From the NCBI GenBank assembly GCA_021030915.1, contig JAGEMR010000006.1:524291-588290 (forward strand): a stretch of 64,000 bases of DNA, in the 5' to 3' direction. Origin of the DNA: Astrothelium macrocarpum. Lineage: Eukaryota > Ascomycota > Dothideomycetes > Trypetheliales > Trypetheliaceae. Shown here piece after piece: positions 10,921 through 21,584 of the stretch. The translations under genes were made by a program, and so were the position numbers. The first letter of the stretch is position 1, and each line of letters starts with the position of its first letter. The notes beneath the pieces are model-generated. The model made no database searches. It was not told the DNA's origin and worked only from the letters and a program-made list of their open reading frames with translations.

Positions 10921-12425
10921 GATTGGTTTGGTGTGTGCGGCGTCGTGTAGTGGGGGTTGTAGACGAAAAAGATAGTAATACTTGCTAATGGAAAAGCATT
11001 CAATGGGAGAGACAAAGCCAAGCAAACACAAAGGTAGGGTAGAAGAGGAGGTGAAGAAGGCGGGAATGTTCGACGCAGGTGTTGCTCGGGCGGGTCTCGA
11101 GCTTTTTTAGCCTGGGTTTGCCAAGGCGAGTTCACGGATTACGATCCTCAACACCCTCAGTATTACTTCGATCCCGCTGTTCGTCACCGTTTAGCTTACT
11201 GGTGCCTTGATCCCGGGCATTTTTGGCCGTCTGGAGCCCATCATTCGGATCTAATCTGCCCCAGTGCAAAAGCAAACGTCGCTACCCAAACATTACATCA
11301 TAACCATCTCCGCTGGTGCCTGCTTGCAACCTGAGATACTTTCTCTTGTGAAGCTATCTGCTATATCGGGTATCTGGAAACGCTACACACATCTGGGAAT
11401 ATTTTGCCAATTGAATGTAGCCGACCTTTCATGCTCGTGTCATCCTTCCCAACTCTAGGGTTTTAGAAAAGAAGGGTCCTGTACTCCTACCCCTTGTCCG
11501 GCGCTCACCCGCATGTTCGGGACTGCCTCAAAAATTTCTTGGTTCTACATCCCGGCATTGAAACACTGAGCAAAGCTTAGGGCACGAAGCACTTTACCTG
11601 TCCATCACAGTGACTCTTAACCTCCTGTTGTAGTGCTTTAAGTATACTTTACGATCTCGATCCATGAGCTTTTAGCAGTCAACACACCACTCTCGGCCGC
11701 TGATAAGGACCGCGGCTGCGTATGCAGTCTGCGAGACCATCGACCGCCGTATGCCTAATGGGCTTCGCGCCCGCCCTACCCCAGACGATCCTAAGAGCTC
11801 GTGTGACGTTGAAATACATATGCTATTGACAATCGGATTTGCCAGCGTCGAAGAGTGTTCCTGCAGTGGCGCAATCACAAGCTTTCCTCTACATGCGTTT
11901 TTTTGACAATGATCGGAACTCTTTCCAGGACACATGTTCTTATGAAAATGCCCATCGTAATCGCGGTCGACTGGAAGAGATTAGCTGAGATGCTCACAAT
12001 GTGGCTCAGCTCCGTCGTCAGAGCCCCGCGCTCTATCAACGAGCCGCATTCAGGAACCTATTAAGTGCGCTAATTTCCTTATCGGTGGCCAATCGGAGGT
12101 CAAGCCACTTGTCAACTGCGTGAGAAATAACTTGGTATTGAATCTCCGATATCGCTACTTGTTGAACCGGTTACGTAATTTTAGATCAGAGATACTTCGA
12201 CCGCTTAGCATCGGCTTTGGCAGCAGCAACCATCACAGCTGGATCTTGCACTGACTGAAAGGTCTTGTACGAAAACCCTGCAATGCATTTGAAGCTACAT
12301 GTATTATGACACCAAAGTAAAGAAGCATTGAAATGGTTTGTAACGTATGTACAGAATCAAAGTTTTTATTCCCTCCACATTCAGGCATTTCTGGGCACCC
12401 AAATAACCTTCAATCTCACATAATA
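10921..12425. other. Intergenic; CT-rich leader of glutamine synthetase
   Basis: On the minus strand, 10921-11110 is pyrimidine-rich and fits a leader or core promoter of the glutamine synthetase gene. Between 11,150 and 12,425 I see only short frames on both strands without conserved features. No tRNA-like fold or repeat was recognised in about 1.2 kb. Confidence 0.4.
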
Positions 12426-13961
12426 TTACAGTGCTTCCTCTGTAAAATTTGTTGTCAGCAAGTTCTTGTTACCCGGAAGAATGAACGGCTTCGTCTTTGG
12501 CAGCCGGCTAATAGTATCATCTGGCAAGTTCAAATGGTCCTTGACAATCTGCGATGGCGTTAAACCTAGCCATTGTCCCATGGAGATGTCATTGTATATT
12601 GGCGCCTGCAACACCTCCAGATATACCACAGTCTCGTTTCCCGTATTCTCCAAGTAATGCGCATTAGGCACCGGGACATATCCCACGTCCCCCGCCGAGA
12701 AGTCGAAGGTGGTTGACGACTCCGGTGCGGAAAAGACAGTGAGACGGGCTTGGCCAGCGAGGAAGTAGTCCCACTCGTCCGACCTGGTGTGCCAGTGGAT
12801 CTCGCGCATCGCACCAGGCTCAATGGTGATGAGAGCCGCGGCAAAGTTGGAAGCTACAGGGAAGTTTTCAGTATCAATGATTTTGATACTGCCACCAGGA
12901 ACTTCGTAAGGGGCTTGCTGAGAGAAGTGGTACGAGTAACTTTGTTCTTGTGGAAGAGGGCCGGCAGGTCCTGTGATGTTCTGTTCTTCGATGTTATCTG
13001 GCTCTGGTGTGCCTGGGAAAATGTAGAGTTGGCCATCAGGAATGTTGTCCAGGGCAGAAACATCAGTACGTATGTCCTTGGCGATAACAGATTGCGGATT
13101 TCGCTCAAAGAGCTCGGAGAGCAAGAAGGTGTTATCTTCACTAAAGGTACCGTCGTCGAAAACGAGCAGAAATTCGCATCCGCTCTCTCGCGCTTGAATT
13201 GAGTGCGGCACACCGGATGGAAAGAACCAAACATCGCCTGCCGTTAGGTCGTCCACGAAACTCTGGCCGGCCTCATTGACAGCAGCCAACCGCACTGAAC
13301 CATTCAATATGAGAGACCATTCGTTAGCCTTGTGCCAATGAAGCTCCCGATAAGCATGCGGTTCAAGACGCATGTCGACGCCGGCCATCGCTGTCGCAAC
13401 GGGAAGCTGATTCACGTTCTGCTGACGTGCCCAACCGGCTCCCTTGAGACCATGACGATTGTGTGATAAGCCAAGCGGCCACTTGGCATTTGGCACGCTT
13501 CCACTATCTGTCCCGGGAGGAGCAAAGAGATCGCTATTGATCCTATCGTAATTGTAATTGCCTTTTAAATCTCAGTAAGTCTCGAAATCGAATGATAGTC
13601 AAAGGGCTAACTTACGTGGACCAGGATCCGTCGGGTCTTTTCCAGTGCCACCACGGATAGGCTGTGGGTTTTTGACCGTGCTCATGTCAAGAAAAAGGCC
13701 AAGGTCCTCATTCTCTGTTGAGCCAGGAGGTAGTTGGAAGTCATCAGGCGAGATCTCGGTTGATCCCGTTGTCGGTTCAGGAACGGCAGGATTGAAACCT
13801 AAGAGTGACGTCGGACCACGAAGACTCCCTGAGGCACCGGGTGGGCCAACTGGATTGGCAGTTGGCAGATTGCTTCCGGCTTGCGGTGCTGGAAGAGCAG
13901 TTGTCAGGGCGATTAGCCTACTAGTGGCAAATGCTGCTGCAAGACGAATGGAAGACCTCAT
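12426..13961 (-). CDS. Oxalate decarboxylase, bicupin, secreted
   Basis: Manganese bicupin that converts oxalate to formate and CO2. Two exons, 13961-13616 and 13561-12426, with a 54-nt intron (GTAAGT...AAAAG), give 493 residues. The N-terminus is a signal peptide (basic start, AAAFATSRLIALTTALPAP) followed by a Pro/Gly-rich segment. The first cupin has the HxHxxxE site in ELHWHKANEW, the Gly turn (ILNGSVRL) and the distal His in PSGVPHS. The second has REIHWHTRSDEW, FLAGQARL and PVPNAHYLENTG. The loop FSEDNTF after cupin 1 carries the Ser-Glu-Asp/Asn lid of decarboxylases, and not that of oxidases. Length and order match fungal OxDC. Both metal sites look complete. In fungi this enzyme detoxifies self-produced or environmental oxalate. 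No pathway partners sit next to it. Confidence 0.94.
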
Positions 13962-15471
13962 AGTGATTGAAGCCCGAGTCTTTTCTGTGAGCAGACCTGG
14001 AAAAAAAAAGAGAAGTGGTTAGTACGACGATCGACTCGGTAATCAGAGGACGAGTGGGACGATTTTATTCACCACGCGCTCTACTATAAGGACCAGCATG
14101 CTGTACGCGTCAACTGTCATTTCATCATCGTACCACTCCCCAAGCCTTTGGCGCAGTTTTCGTCCAGCTAGAAGAGGCAGCTTCATAGAAATTGCAAGGT
14201 ACCGGCATGGACAAACGGTAGTCTGACTACCACATAATACTCAAGGATAATCATCCCGTCCTATTGGCCGAAAATGGATTTAGTCCAGGAATGTGCTCAA
14301 TTGAGCATTATAACGATCTAGAAATAGAAAGGAACTAAAACAACGATGACGGAGTTACGACAAGGATGTCTTGACGAAACGCCCCGGAAAACATGATGCC
14401 ATGAGGCTAGGCATCCTGCGGACTGATGCACAGATTCCGCCGGACGTTTTTGAAAACCCGAAATGTTAAACAAACCAAACAAATTGAATAAGGTTTTCAG
14501 ATATAACACTCGTGATCGTAATGTCCGGCGCTGTCCTTGAATGCATTGTTACAACATGAGCTTGCTATCTCAACGAAAGGGACCGGTTCCTACCCGGTCA
14601 AGGAGAGACATGGAACTCGCGAAGACCGTTACAATTTGTGGGGTATGGAGTCGGTACTAGTGATGCGCTAACCTGGAACAGTTTTACCACTAGCTAATAC
14701 TGGGTGGTGCAATTAGAGTAATGAGTACGGGAGGCAGATGACAAACGGCACCTAAATCTTTCCCCGAAGTCACAAGAGAATAGAGAAATTATGATATGCT
14801 TCTTTGAGTAATTGTTACTACACTCCGGCTCTTGTCTGAATGGCGGAGGACGCGTGTGGCTACTATAGGACTCATGCTTGTTCCGAGACATGCCAAGACG
14901 ATCTCCAACCAGTTCGACATCGGTCGATCCTTGTCACCTCATTTACCTACGATGTGCGCAGCACCAAGAATCAAGGTCTCCCTGCTTTCACAAGATGCCA
15001 AAGCTTATGCAGGGACTTAGGATCTTGGCCCATTTCTTTTTGGCCATGAGCGAATTTGCGGGTCCAATCATAAAGACGAGCAAGACGCTGTGATGTTCGT
15101 GGCCTATGGTCCCTTGTGAGATGTTTCCAACAATTTTTTTTGGTTCCGACAAAGTCTATGCGCGAGCTCCACACCGATTGCCCGAGCTATTCTGAAGCCG
15201 GAATTTCTCCGAGATGTGAAGCTGGGATATAGTGAAAGGTGCACCTTACGCCACGACCTTGGAAATTCTAAATTAACTCAAACTCCTTAAGTTAGCAATT
15301 AACTCATGAATTATGTCTGTCGAGAGACTGACTAAGTCAATGGTGAGATGAGTCAGAATGTGAGGTCGAAGCTTGCACTGACCATAGTCCAACTAGCCAT
15401 ATGTTTCGTGCTGATTTACCTGCAGCGAAAGTAGCTTATCCAAAAGCAAGTCTGACCAAGATACGGATCGT
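13962..15471. other. Intergenic, no gene seen
   Basis: About 1.5 kb between the oxalate decarboxylase promoter side and the ALG13 3' end. A homopurine run (about 10 A) lies at 13999-14010, just upstream of the decarboxylase start. Short frames at 14,318-15,174 lack any recognised motif or consistent coding exons. Confidence 0.4.
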
Positions 15472-16200
15472 TTAGTCGAAAAAGCCCATTTCTTCATCCA
15501 TGACACCCTGAAGACCTTGTGCCTGACGGTGGACTCCACTGTTCACTGGTGGCCATGCCTTGTGCGCTTTTCTTAAATCTTCGGATTGCATTATTGCAGT
15601 ATGTAAATCACTGATAGCGTTTAGCATAGACATTATGAGTAAATGCGCAATCAATCTCAGATTTCATACTCAAGATTTCCATGTACAACATAGCCTTGCG
15701 CTGCCAGCGCTTCCGCTAACTCCATTTGGTGGTTGCCTAGGAGTTCGGAGTTGGGGACGACAATGAGCGGTACGCCTATTCTCAACGCATCAAGAATCGA
15801 TCCTGAGCCTGCCGTTCTGATCAGATCTATGCTGTACGTGACAAATATTTTTTTCTTCCAAGATGTCAAATTCACCTGCATGACTGATTACGACGCCATC
15901 TGTGGCTCCAGCTGCAGCCTTAGCAGCCATCATCTCTGCTTGGAGACCTTCTGGGTTAAGACCAAATCCTTTGCACCGTAGACCAAAGGCTTTGAGATCA
16001 TCTCCATGCTGAGTTAGCTCCTCAAACATGCTCTTGCCGTTCTTTCCATATTGTACCAGCAGATCTGTGTAATTTGCTTTTGCAAGAGCCTTGAGGAACT
16101 CGGGATGAAAACAAGCACGGATGAGAGAATCAAACGAGGCGGTAGCACCAATAGTAACAAAGCACAGTTTTTTGGGCTTCAGTTGAGCTTCAGTAGACAT
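15472..16200 (-). CDS. ALG13: UDP-N-acetylglucosamine transferase subunit Alg13
   Basis: Catalytic subunit of the Alg13/Alg14 complex that adds the second GlcNAc to dolichol-linked oligosaccharide on the cytosolic face of the ER. Three exons, 16200-15876, 15808-15670 and 15610-15472, total 200 residues. The GT1-like start is seen in KKLCFVTIGATASFDSLI. The glycine-rich nucleotide-sugar site is VISHAGSGSILDALRIGVPLIVVPN, rebuilt across intron 1 (GTGAATTT...CGGCAG). It is followed by NHQMELAEALAAQGYV. The end HRQAQGLQGVMDEEMGF is the usual fungal Alg13 tail. The second intron is 59 nt with a TGCTAAAC branch site. It is divergent from the mS35 gene across a 189-bp shared promoter. Confidence 0.95.
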
Positions 16201-16389
16201 GACAAAACGAGATGAATTCTAAAAGATGATCAAAAATGACTCCCAATGTAAATAAATAGCAGCCTACAGTTGGGCAAGGCAACTCTTCCAGTCTTGCACA
16301 AATGCGGAAACTTCCGCGACTCTCGAATTCCATCCCATCAACGTACATCCAAAAAGCTGGATTGGAGGGTCAATGTAACTTTGGCACCA

Positions 16390-17441
16390 ATGGCGAACAC
16401 ACTAAAACGATTGCGCTTACAATCGTACTGCTGCGCCAAAGTTCCTACACCTCGATACATTTATTCGTCTCCTTGCGATATCTCTCGGCGTCCAGCTGGT
16501 GTCCGGCAATTCTCATCCGCAATACCTACTAAATATCCCCCACCCAACTCTACCAGCAGCGATGCTCCTGTCATTGGTGAAAATGTCGCTCCCGAGCGCA
16601 CACAATCAGGCTTCTGGTCCATGGGCGAAGAGTCGGACGACCTCGGCGGTGATGAAGATTTTGAAGGCAACGACTTGACTGCAACGGGCCACGCCGAGCT
16701 CGACGCCCATCGCGAGTTACGGGAATTTTCGCGAATCATAGCATGGGAAATGCCCCTTCTATCCAGTATGATGATCTTTATAGCAGTAGCTGGCTCTCAT
16801 ACCAAGCACGAATTTTTTTAACACGTCTTTGATCAGAATTAGCCAAACCTTTCCGCCCCCCAACTAAAGCCCAACCACTCCGCTTCCGCTACACCACCCA
16901 TCTCCACGAAACGCATCCCTCGGATGCGAAAGTTGTCCTCGAATTTTGTCCTACTGATCTTCCGTCTCTCACTCCCCCTCAAGTCGCCAAGCTCATTAAG
17001 CTTGTAGGCGTACGCTACGACCCGACAACTCAAATCGTTAAGATGTCATGCGAGCGGCACGCGGAAGACCCCCGTGTAAACAAAGCAGAGCTGGTGCGTA
17101 TGTTAGACACGCTATTAGAAGAGGCCCGGGATCCGCATGAGATGTTTGACGATGTGCCGTTTGATTTTCGGCATGCGGAGAAAAAGCGAAGGCGTAAGGA
17201 TGGTTGGGTAAGTTTTCCAGAAGAGTGGAAGATGACGGAGGAGAGGAGGCGGGAATTAAGAGAAGGACGGGAGAGCAGGATGTTGGAGGATCAGCAAAAG
17301 GTGGAGGAGGGGAGATTGGTGGACGGTGGGAATGTAGTGAAGAAAGAGCTGGAGAGGATGACGCTGGGACAACCCGTCATGGTGGAAGCAGGAAGTGGAA
17401 ATATTAGGGCAAGGAGTAGGCTGGCTCCTAGGCTGAGGTGA
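16390..17441 (+). CDS. Mitochondrial small ribosomal subunit protein mS35 (Rsm24-like)
   Basis: Component of the mitochondrial 37S ribosomal subunit. Two exons, 16390-16765 and 16837-17441 (intron GTATGA...GATCAG, 71 nt), give 326 residues. The ATG at 16390 was chosen because it opens an Arg/Ser-rich, acid-poor presequence with an RQFSS-like cleavage region; the same frame is open further upstream. The mature part has SGFWSMGEESDDLG, the conserved LDAHRELREFSRIIAWEMP, then LAKPFRPPTKAQPLRFRYTT, VEF-like strand VVLEFCPTDLPSLTPPQ, and IVKMSCERHAEDPRVNKAEL. A charged helical tail follows (KKRRRKDGWVSFPEEWKMT). Family assignment comes from this ordered set of motifs. Confidence 0.9.
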
Positions 17442-17826
17442 GATGTGGTGCTTGTTTATATCCATAAAGCGCATCGAATGTCAGGAGATGTTCGCTAAAT
17501 ACCCCCTACTCGGGCTTGAGCAACCATCATCTTTGTAACAAGACTAGAACCAAGCATGTGCATTCACTCCTGCAGCAATGACACAATTTCAAATTCATGC
17601 ATATTTGCTCAACTCTATGGCAGCAATTTAATGGTGGGGGTTTGAACTTGACATGCGTCGAGAGTCGATTCATCAGACCAGCCCAAAAGTACAGGCATTT
17701 CAGCCATTGCTAGTTCGCATTACTGCTTTTGCGAGATGCCCGTTACTCGCATTCCCTAAGCGCCTTTCCCGGCATCATCAGATAACCCATCATACATGCT
17801 AAGGTTCAACCATCTCGAATCTCCCA
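17442..17826. other. Convergent 3' region
   Basis: Spacer between the 3' ends of mS35 (+) and RACK1 (-). It has no open frame of note and presumably holds both polyadenylation regions. Confidence 0.5.
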
Positions 17827-19093
17827 CTATGCCCTTGACATTACGCCCCAAGCTCGAATCTTGTTGTCCGTATAGCCCGCAAACAGTGTCTGTCCGTCTG
17901 CGCTCCATGCCAAGCTTACACACTCTGGTTCTCTGCTCTTTTTGCCCTGATCCAGGTATTCCGGCTTCAACTCATCAACCTTGCTCTTCTTCTCCAAGTC
18001 AAAGATGATGATCGAGGTAGCAGTAGCGGCGCAGAGCCAGTAGCGGTTGGGAGAGAATACGAGGGCATGGATCTCATCGCCGGCGGTCAGGGAGTAGAGG
18101 TGCTTGGACTCGTTGAGATCCCAGAGCATCGTAGTACCATCCTTGCCACCAGACGCGCAGAGGGATCCATCAGGAGAGATTGTGACGGTATTGATGTAAC
18201 CAGTGTGGCCGATATGGTCGGTCTGAATGCGGCAGGATTGGAGCTCCCATACCTAAAAGAAGCGATTGTTAGACTTTGTAAATGCATAGCGGGCGATCGT
18301 TGAGTCGGTTAACGATTAGTATCAGTCTTGGGTGATTGTTTGTCTCATAGTCCGAAGACTCTGAAGTAGCAAATACTTAAGAATTCACAATAACATCATT
18401 TGAGTTTTTAGCTCTCGTAATCAGCCACGATAGGTCGTGCGTATGAAATTTGCACTTACTTTGACAATCTTATCCCATCCAGCACTAACAATGACCGGAT
18501 TTTGAGGATTGGGACTGAACCTCACACAACTGACCCACTCACTATGGCCCTTGTCGGTTATGGTAAATTTGCAGTCTCCCAGAGTATTCCATAGCTTGAT
18601 AGTACGATCCCGCGAGCCTGATACGATTTGCCGGTTATCTGCAGAGAAGGAGACGGAGAGAACATCGTTGGTGTGGCCTACGAATCGTCTTGTGGTGGCA
18701 CCCGTCGAAAGTTCCCAGAGACGAAGAGTCTTGTCCCATGATGATGACAGGGCATAAGCGCCATCGGATGAAATAACCTGGAGATAGATGATCAGAGAAA
18801 GTCTTTGTGAGTCTGCAAAGCATTGCTACGCACACAATCGGAGACAATATGGGAATGGCCGTGCAGACTTCGCTTTGGGTATCCATATGCAGAATCGTCG
18901 CGAGTGAGGTTCCAGATTATCAATGTCTTATCTCTACTGCCAGAAAGAAGCATATTCGGGCTGCAAGCATATTAGCGATTGTTACTGTTCGCATTTTCAA
19001 TTTTGACAGCACAAACTTCTCGAGCGAGGTAGCCAAGCTAGTGACCCAGCCATTATGGCCTTCAAGCGTTCCTCTAAGCACCAACTGCTCCAT
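17827..19093 (-). CDS. RACK1-type guanine nucleotide-binding protein beta subunit-like (CpcB/Asc1)
   Basis: Seven-bladed WD40 scaffold bound to the 40S ribosome and to signalling kinases; fungal orthologs are Asc1, CpcB and Cpc2. Four exons, 19093-19017, 18960-18834, 18777-18460 and 18252-17827, give 315 residues, the usual RACK1 length. Blades are visible as LEGHNGWVTSLA, SGSRDKTLIIWN, LHGHSHIVSDC, SSSWDKTLRLWE, FVGHTNDVLSVSFS, SGSRDRTIKLWN, KGHSEWVSCVRFSP, SAGWDKIVKVWE, HIGHTGYINTV, SGGKDGTTMLWD and the terminal TLFAGYTDNKIRAW. Every intron falls in phase and between or within blades. The gene is divergent from the GFA-family gene, sharing 690 bp. Confidence 0.97.
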
Positions 19094-19783
19094 ACTGATC
19101 CAATTAGGTTTTAGGAAGCAGTACTGTAGGTGCGCTAATCGAGTTCGCAACAGGCAGCTGGTAGGATGGACTTGATAATGGGGCACACGAATCTTGTGAA
19201 TGCTGTCGGAGTTGAATCTCAAGGTGTGCCGGAGCTAATCCTACTTGGGAAGCATAGACGATCCCTTCTGCCACGATTGTGTCCGGCTCCTTTCAATCCC
19301 CGCCTCACCTAATACCGACCAGGTAGGGCCTCTCATCTCAGACGCTGTTAAGCTATCTCCCTAGTAATATAACGCCTCTTAGCTATGTCTGAGGCAGCTA
19401 CGTCACCATCACCGTCGCCTGAATCGCACGATGTGGTAGCTTATCAAATTCTGTAGTGGGCCTTTTTGCATTAGATTAGGCACTAGAGTTTCCCTTGGTT
19501 TACGGTGTTGCTCCGATGCCCACTCACAGGTCCGGTCAACCGCATCGCTTTTTCGAGTATTTGTCAAAGCACGAATACGAGCCGTTCAGAACAGGGCCTG
19601 GCCCCACTAAGGACACCTTTCATGAAGCCTAATGACGAACAGCTGCACGACCAAGTCCTGCCAGTGGAAATGATATAATAGTGAAGAAGACCGCAAGTCA
19701 TTCGGTGTAGGAGAGAACTTGACAGCAAAAGCCATCCTAAAATTAAATTGTCTTTCATTGAAGAAACACACCAGACCTGCACA
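19094..19783. promoter_or_regulatory. Shared divergent promoter region (RACK1 / GFA-family gene)
   Basis: 690 bp between two diverging start codons. RACK1 is a ribosomal-protein-like, highly expressed gene, so at least its promoter is here by position. I did not identify specific factor sites. Confidence 0.45.
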
Positions 19784-20313
19784 ATGCCTTCTGGAACTTG
19801 CGCTTGCGGAAAGGTGACAATCAGCTACGAAGGTGAGCCAAAAGGCAAGGTAAGTTGTGCCATAAATCAGAAATTTAGAGCAAGGTCGGCTTCAGAAGCA
19901 CACCTTGATTTCCAGAGGAGCAGGCGATTCGTATATAGCTTAGAAGTTTTGCTAATCTTTTGAAGGCTCTCTGCCATTGCACCGATTGCAAGAAGATCAC
20001 CGGTAGCACCTACTCCACCAATGTGCTCGTTCCCGACAACGACTTCAAAGTCGTCTCTGGCTCACCCAAGCAATGGGTAAAGACTGCCGACACAGGCAAC
20101 AGCATTACGTCTCATTTTTGTGGAGATTGTGGCTCCACTTTATGGCGCGACGGCCCGACATTTCAAGGTGTCAAGGTCATTAAGTACGGCGTGATGGATG
20201 AACCAGGAGCGATCGAGTTTGCTAAGCCTGTGATGGAATTGTACGCGCCTCAGCGGGCTTCGTGGGTGCCCCAAACAGCTGGATCTCAGGAGATACCTGG
20301 CATGCCATCCTGA
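19784..20313 (+). CDS. GFA / CENP-V family zinc protein (glutathione-dependent formaldehyde-activating-like)
   Basis: Small zinc-binding GFA-fold protein. Two exons, 19784-19849 and 19966-20313, give 137 residues; the intron has GTAAGT and TTGAAG sites. Zinc ligands typical of the family are present: CACGKV at residues 6-10, the CHCTDCKK block just after the splice junction, and the C-terminal HFCGDCGSTLW. The hydrophobic core YSTNVLVPDNDF and the closing FQGVKVIKYGVMD also fit. The family includes formaldehyde-activating enzyme homologs, but most fungal members have unknown substrates, so only the fold is claimed. Confidence 0.9.
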
Positions 20314-20493
20314 AGACGAGAAGTAGAACACGTGGCAGACTTGGTCCCAAATGATCTTGAGCACACCATCTTGCTGTCTTGCGCGTCGCTGTTGTAGTCT
20401 AGACCTGTCGCTAGCTCCAGAAATATAAGATACGGTTCCATTCTTCTGAACCAAAGGTGGTCAACGTTGTGAGATAGCATAAACTCGATCCCT

Positions 20494-20862
20494 CTAGTCT
20501 GATTCAGATTCTTCGGCCTCTTTGACCGTATCACGAAGCTCCTAACATGCAATGAGCAAAAACATCATCAATATCAATTTAGTACGCTGGGCACGAACCT
20601 CCTTCAACCTCTCCTTGAGTTCCACCATTTTGGTTTCCTTTATAAGTACTGTCTCATCATCAAGATCCTCAACTATGAAGTCGTTCTTGGTCGCATCGAT
20701 CTTGTTGATAATAGCCTTGATGGATGGGTCGCACTGTACCAGGACGCCTAGAAGAATGACAGGCGTCAGCATTGGCTTCGAATCGTACGACAACAATGTA
20801 GGGGTAGAGAAGTCGAGATTTTGTCGCTTTGCACCTAACCCACCTTTGACTGCTTTGGGCAT
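20494..20862 (-). CDS. TFB5: TFIIH subunit Tfb5 (TTDA)
   Basis: Smallest subunit of transcription/repair factor TFIIH, stabilising the complex for nucleotide excision repair. Three exons, 20862-20844, 20747-20599 and 20541-20494, give a 71-residue protein, the size expected. After the leader MPKAVKG, intron 1 (GTGGGT...TTCTAG) joins to VLVQCDPSIKAIINKID, the family signature, followed by FIVEDLDDETVLIKE and the terminal coiled helix VELKERLKE-ELRDTVKEAEE. Intron 2 has a TACTAAAT branch site. The acidic end EESESD is a usual fungal extension. Confidence 0.93.
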
Positions 20863-21584
20863 CTTCGCGAAGTTGAGTCAAGTCGATCCAAGTAACATGG
20901 CAGACACGGGGTTGTTCGATGCGTGCGGTCCTAGGACTCACACTAATGCTGATTGAGGTTAGCGTGCTCAGTCGCTTCTCCTAGGTATCGTCTTGTCTTT
21001 ACCTCTTGGTATATCATTCACCTACATTACGCAAAAGCTGAGCAAAACTACGGGTCGACAATTGAGGATGTGGTTTCTCAAGCGCCTTGTTTATCGGTCG
21101 ACCATGCTACTCTTTTTCTGTGTCAATACTTCCAAGAGATTAACATGTTGCAAATCACTTACTTCAGAATCACAGCCCCAATATTACAGACAAGGAATAC
21201 ATCTGGGCTCAAAACTATTCTAGTTCAGCGCGTCTATCAATGATCATCTTCATAGGTACAGGATTTTTGTCTTTGACTGCGAAACTTTTCTATTCGCTAT
21301 CAAATAGAGATTCTCTTCTTGCTGAACAGCACTAAGACTTTGGCGGTTATTCTGAACTAAACTACAAAGCCATTCCAGCTCCCTTTAACATCTAAGGTGA
21401 ACCTCACCGAGTGCATGGCTTGACCAGTCCAGCATTAGCAGCTTGCTGAACCACACTACCTGGCCTACTGTGTGGCGACATAGCGCTAGCCATCCATAGG
21501 ATTGGTAGCTCTATAAGCACGTTTCTCAGATTCCGGGCAACGAAATGGCCGACTCCTTTGGTCGTACTCGCATCGCCTGTAGCC
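20863..21584. other. Intergenic, no gene seen
   Basis: Promoter side of TFB5 and 3' flank of LYS9, both on the minus strand. Short plus-strand frames between 20,953 and 21,243 have no recognised feature. Confidence 0.4.
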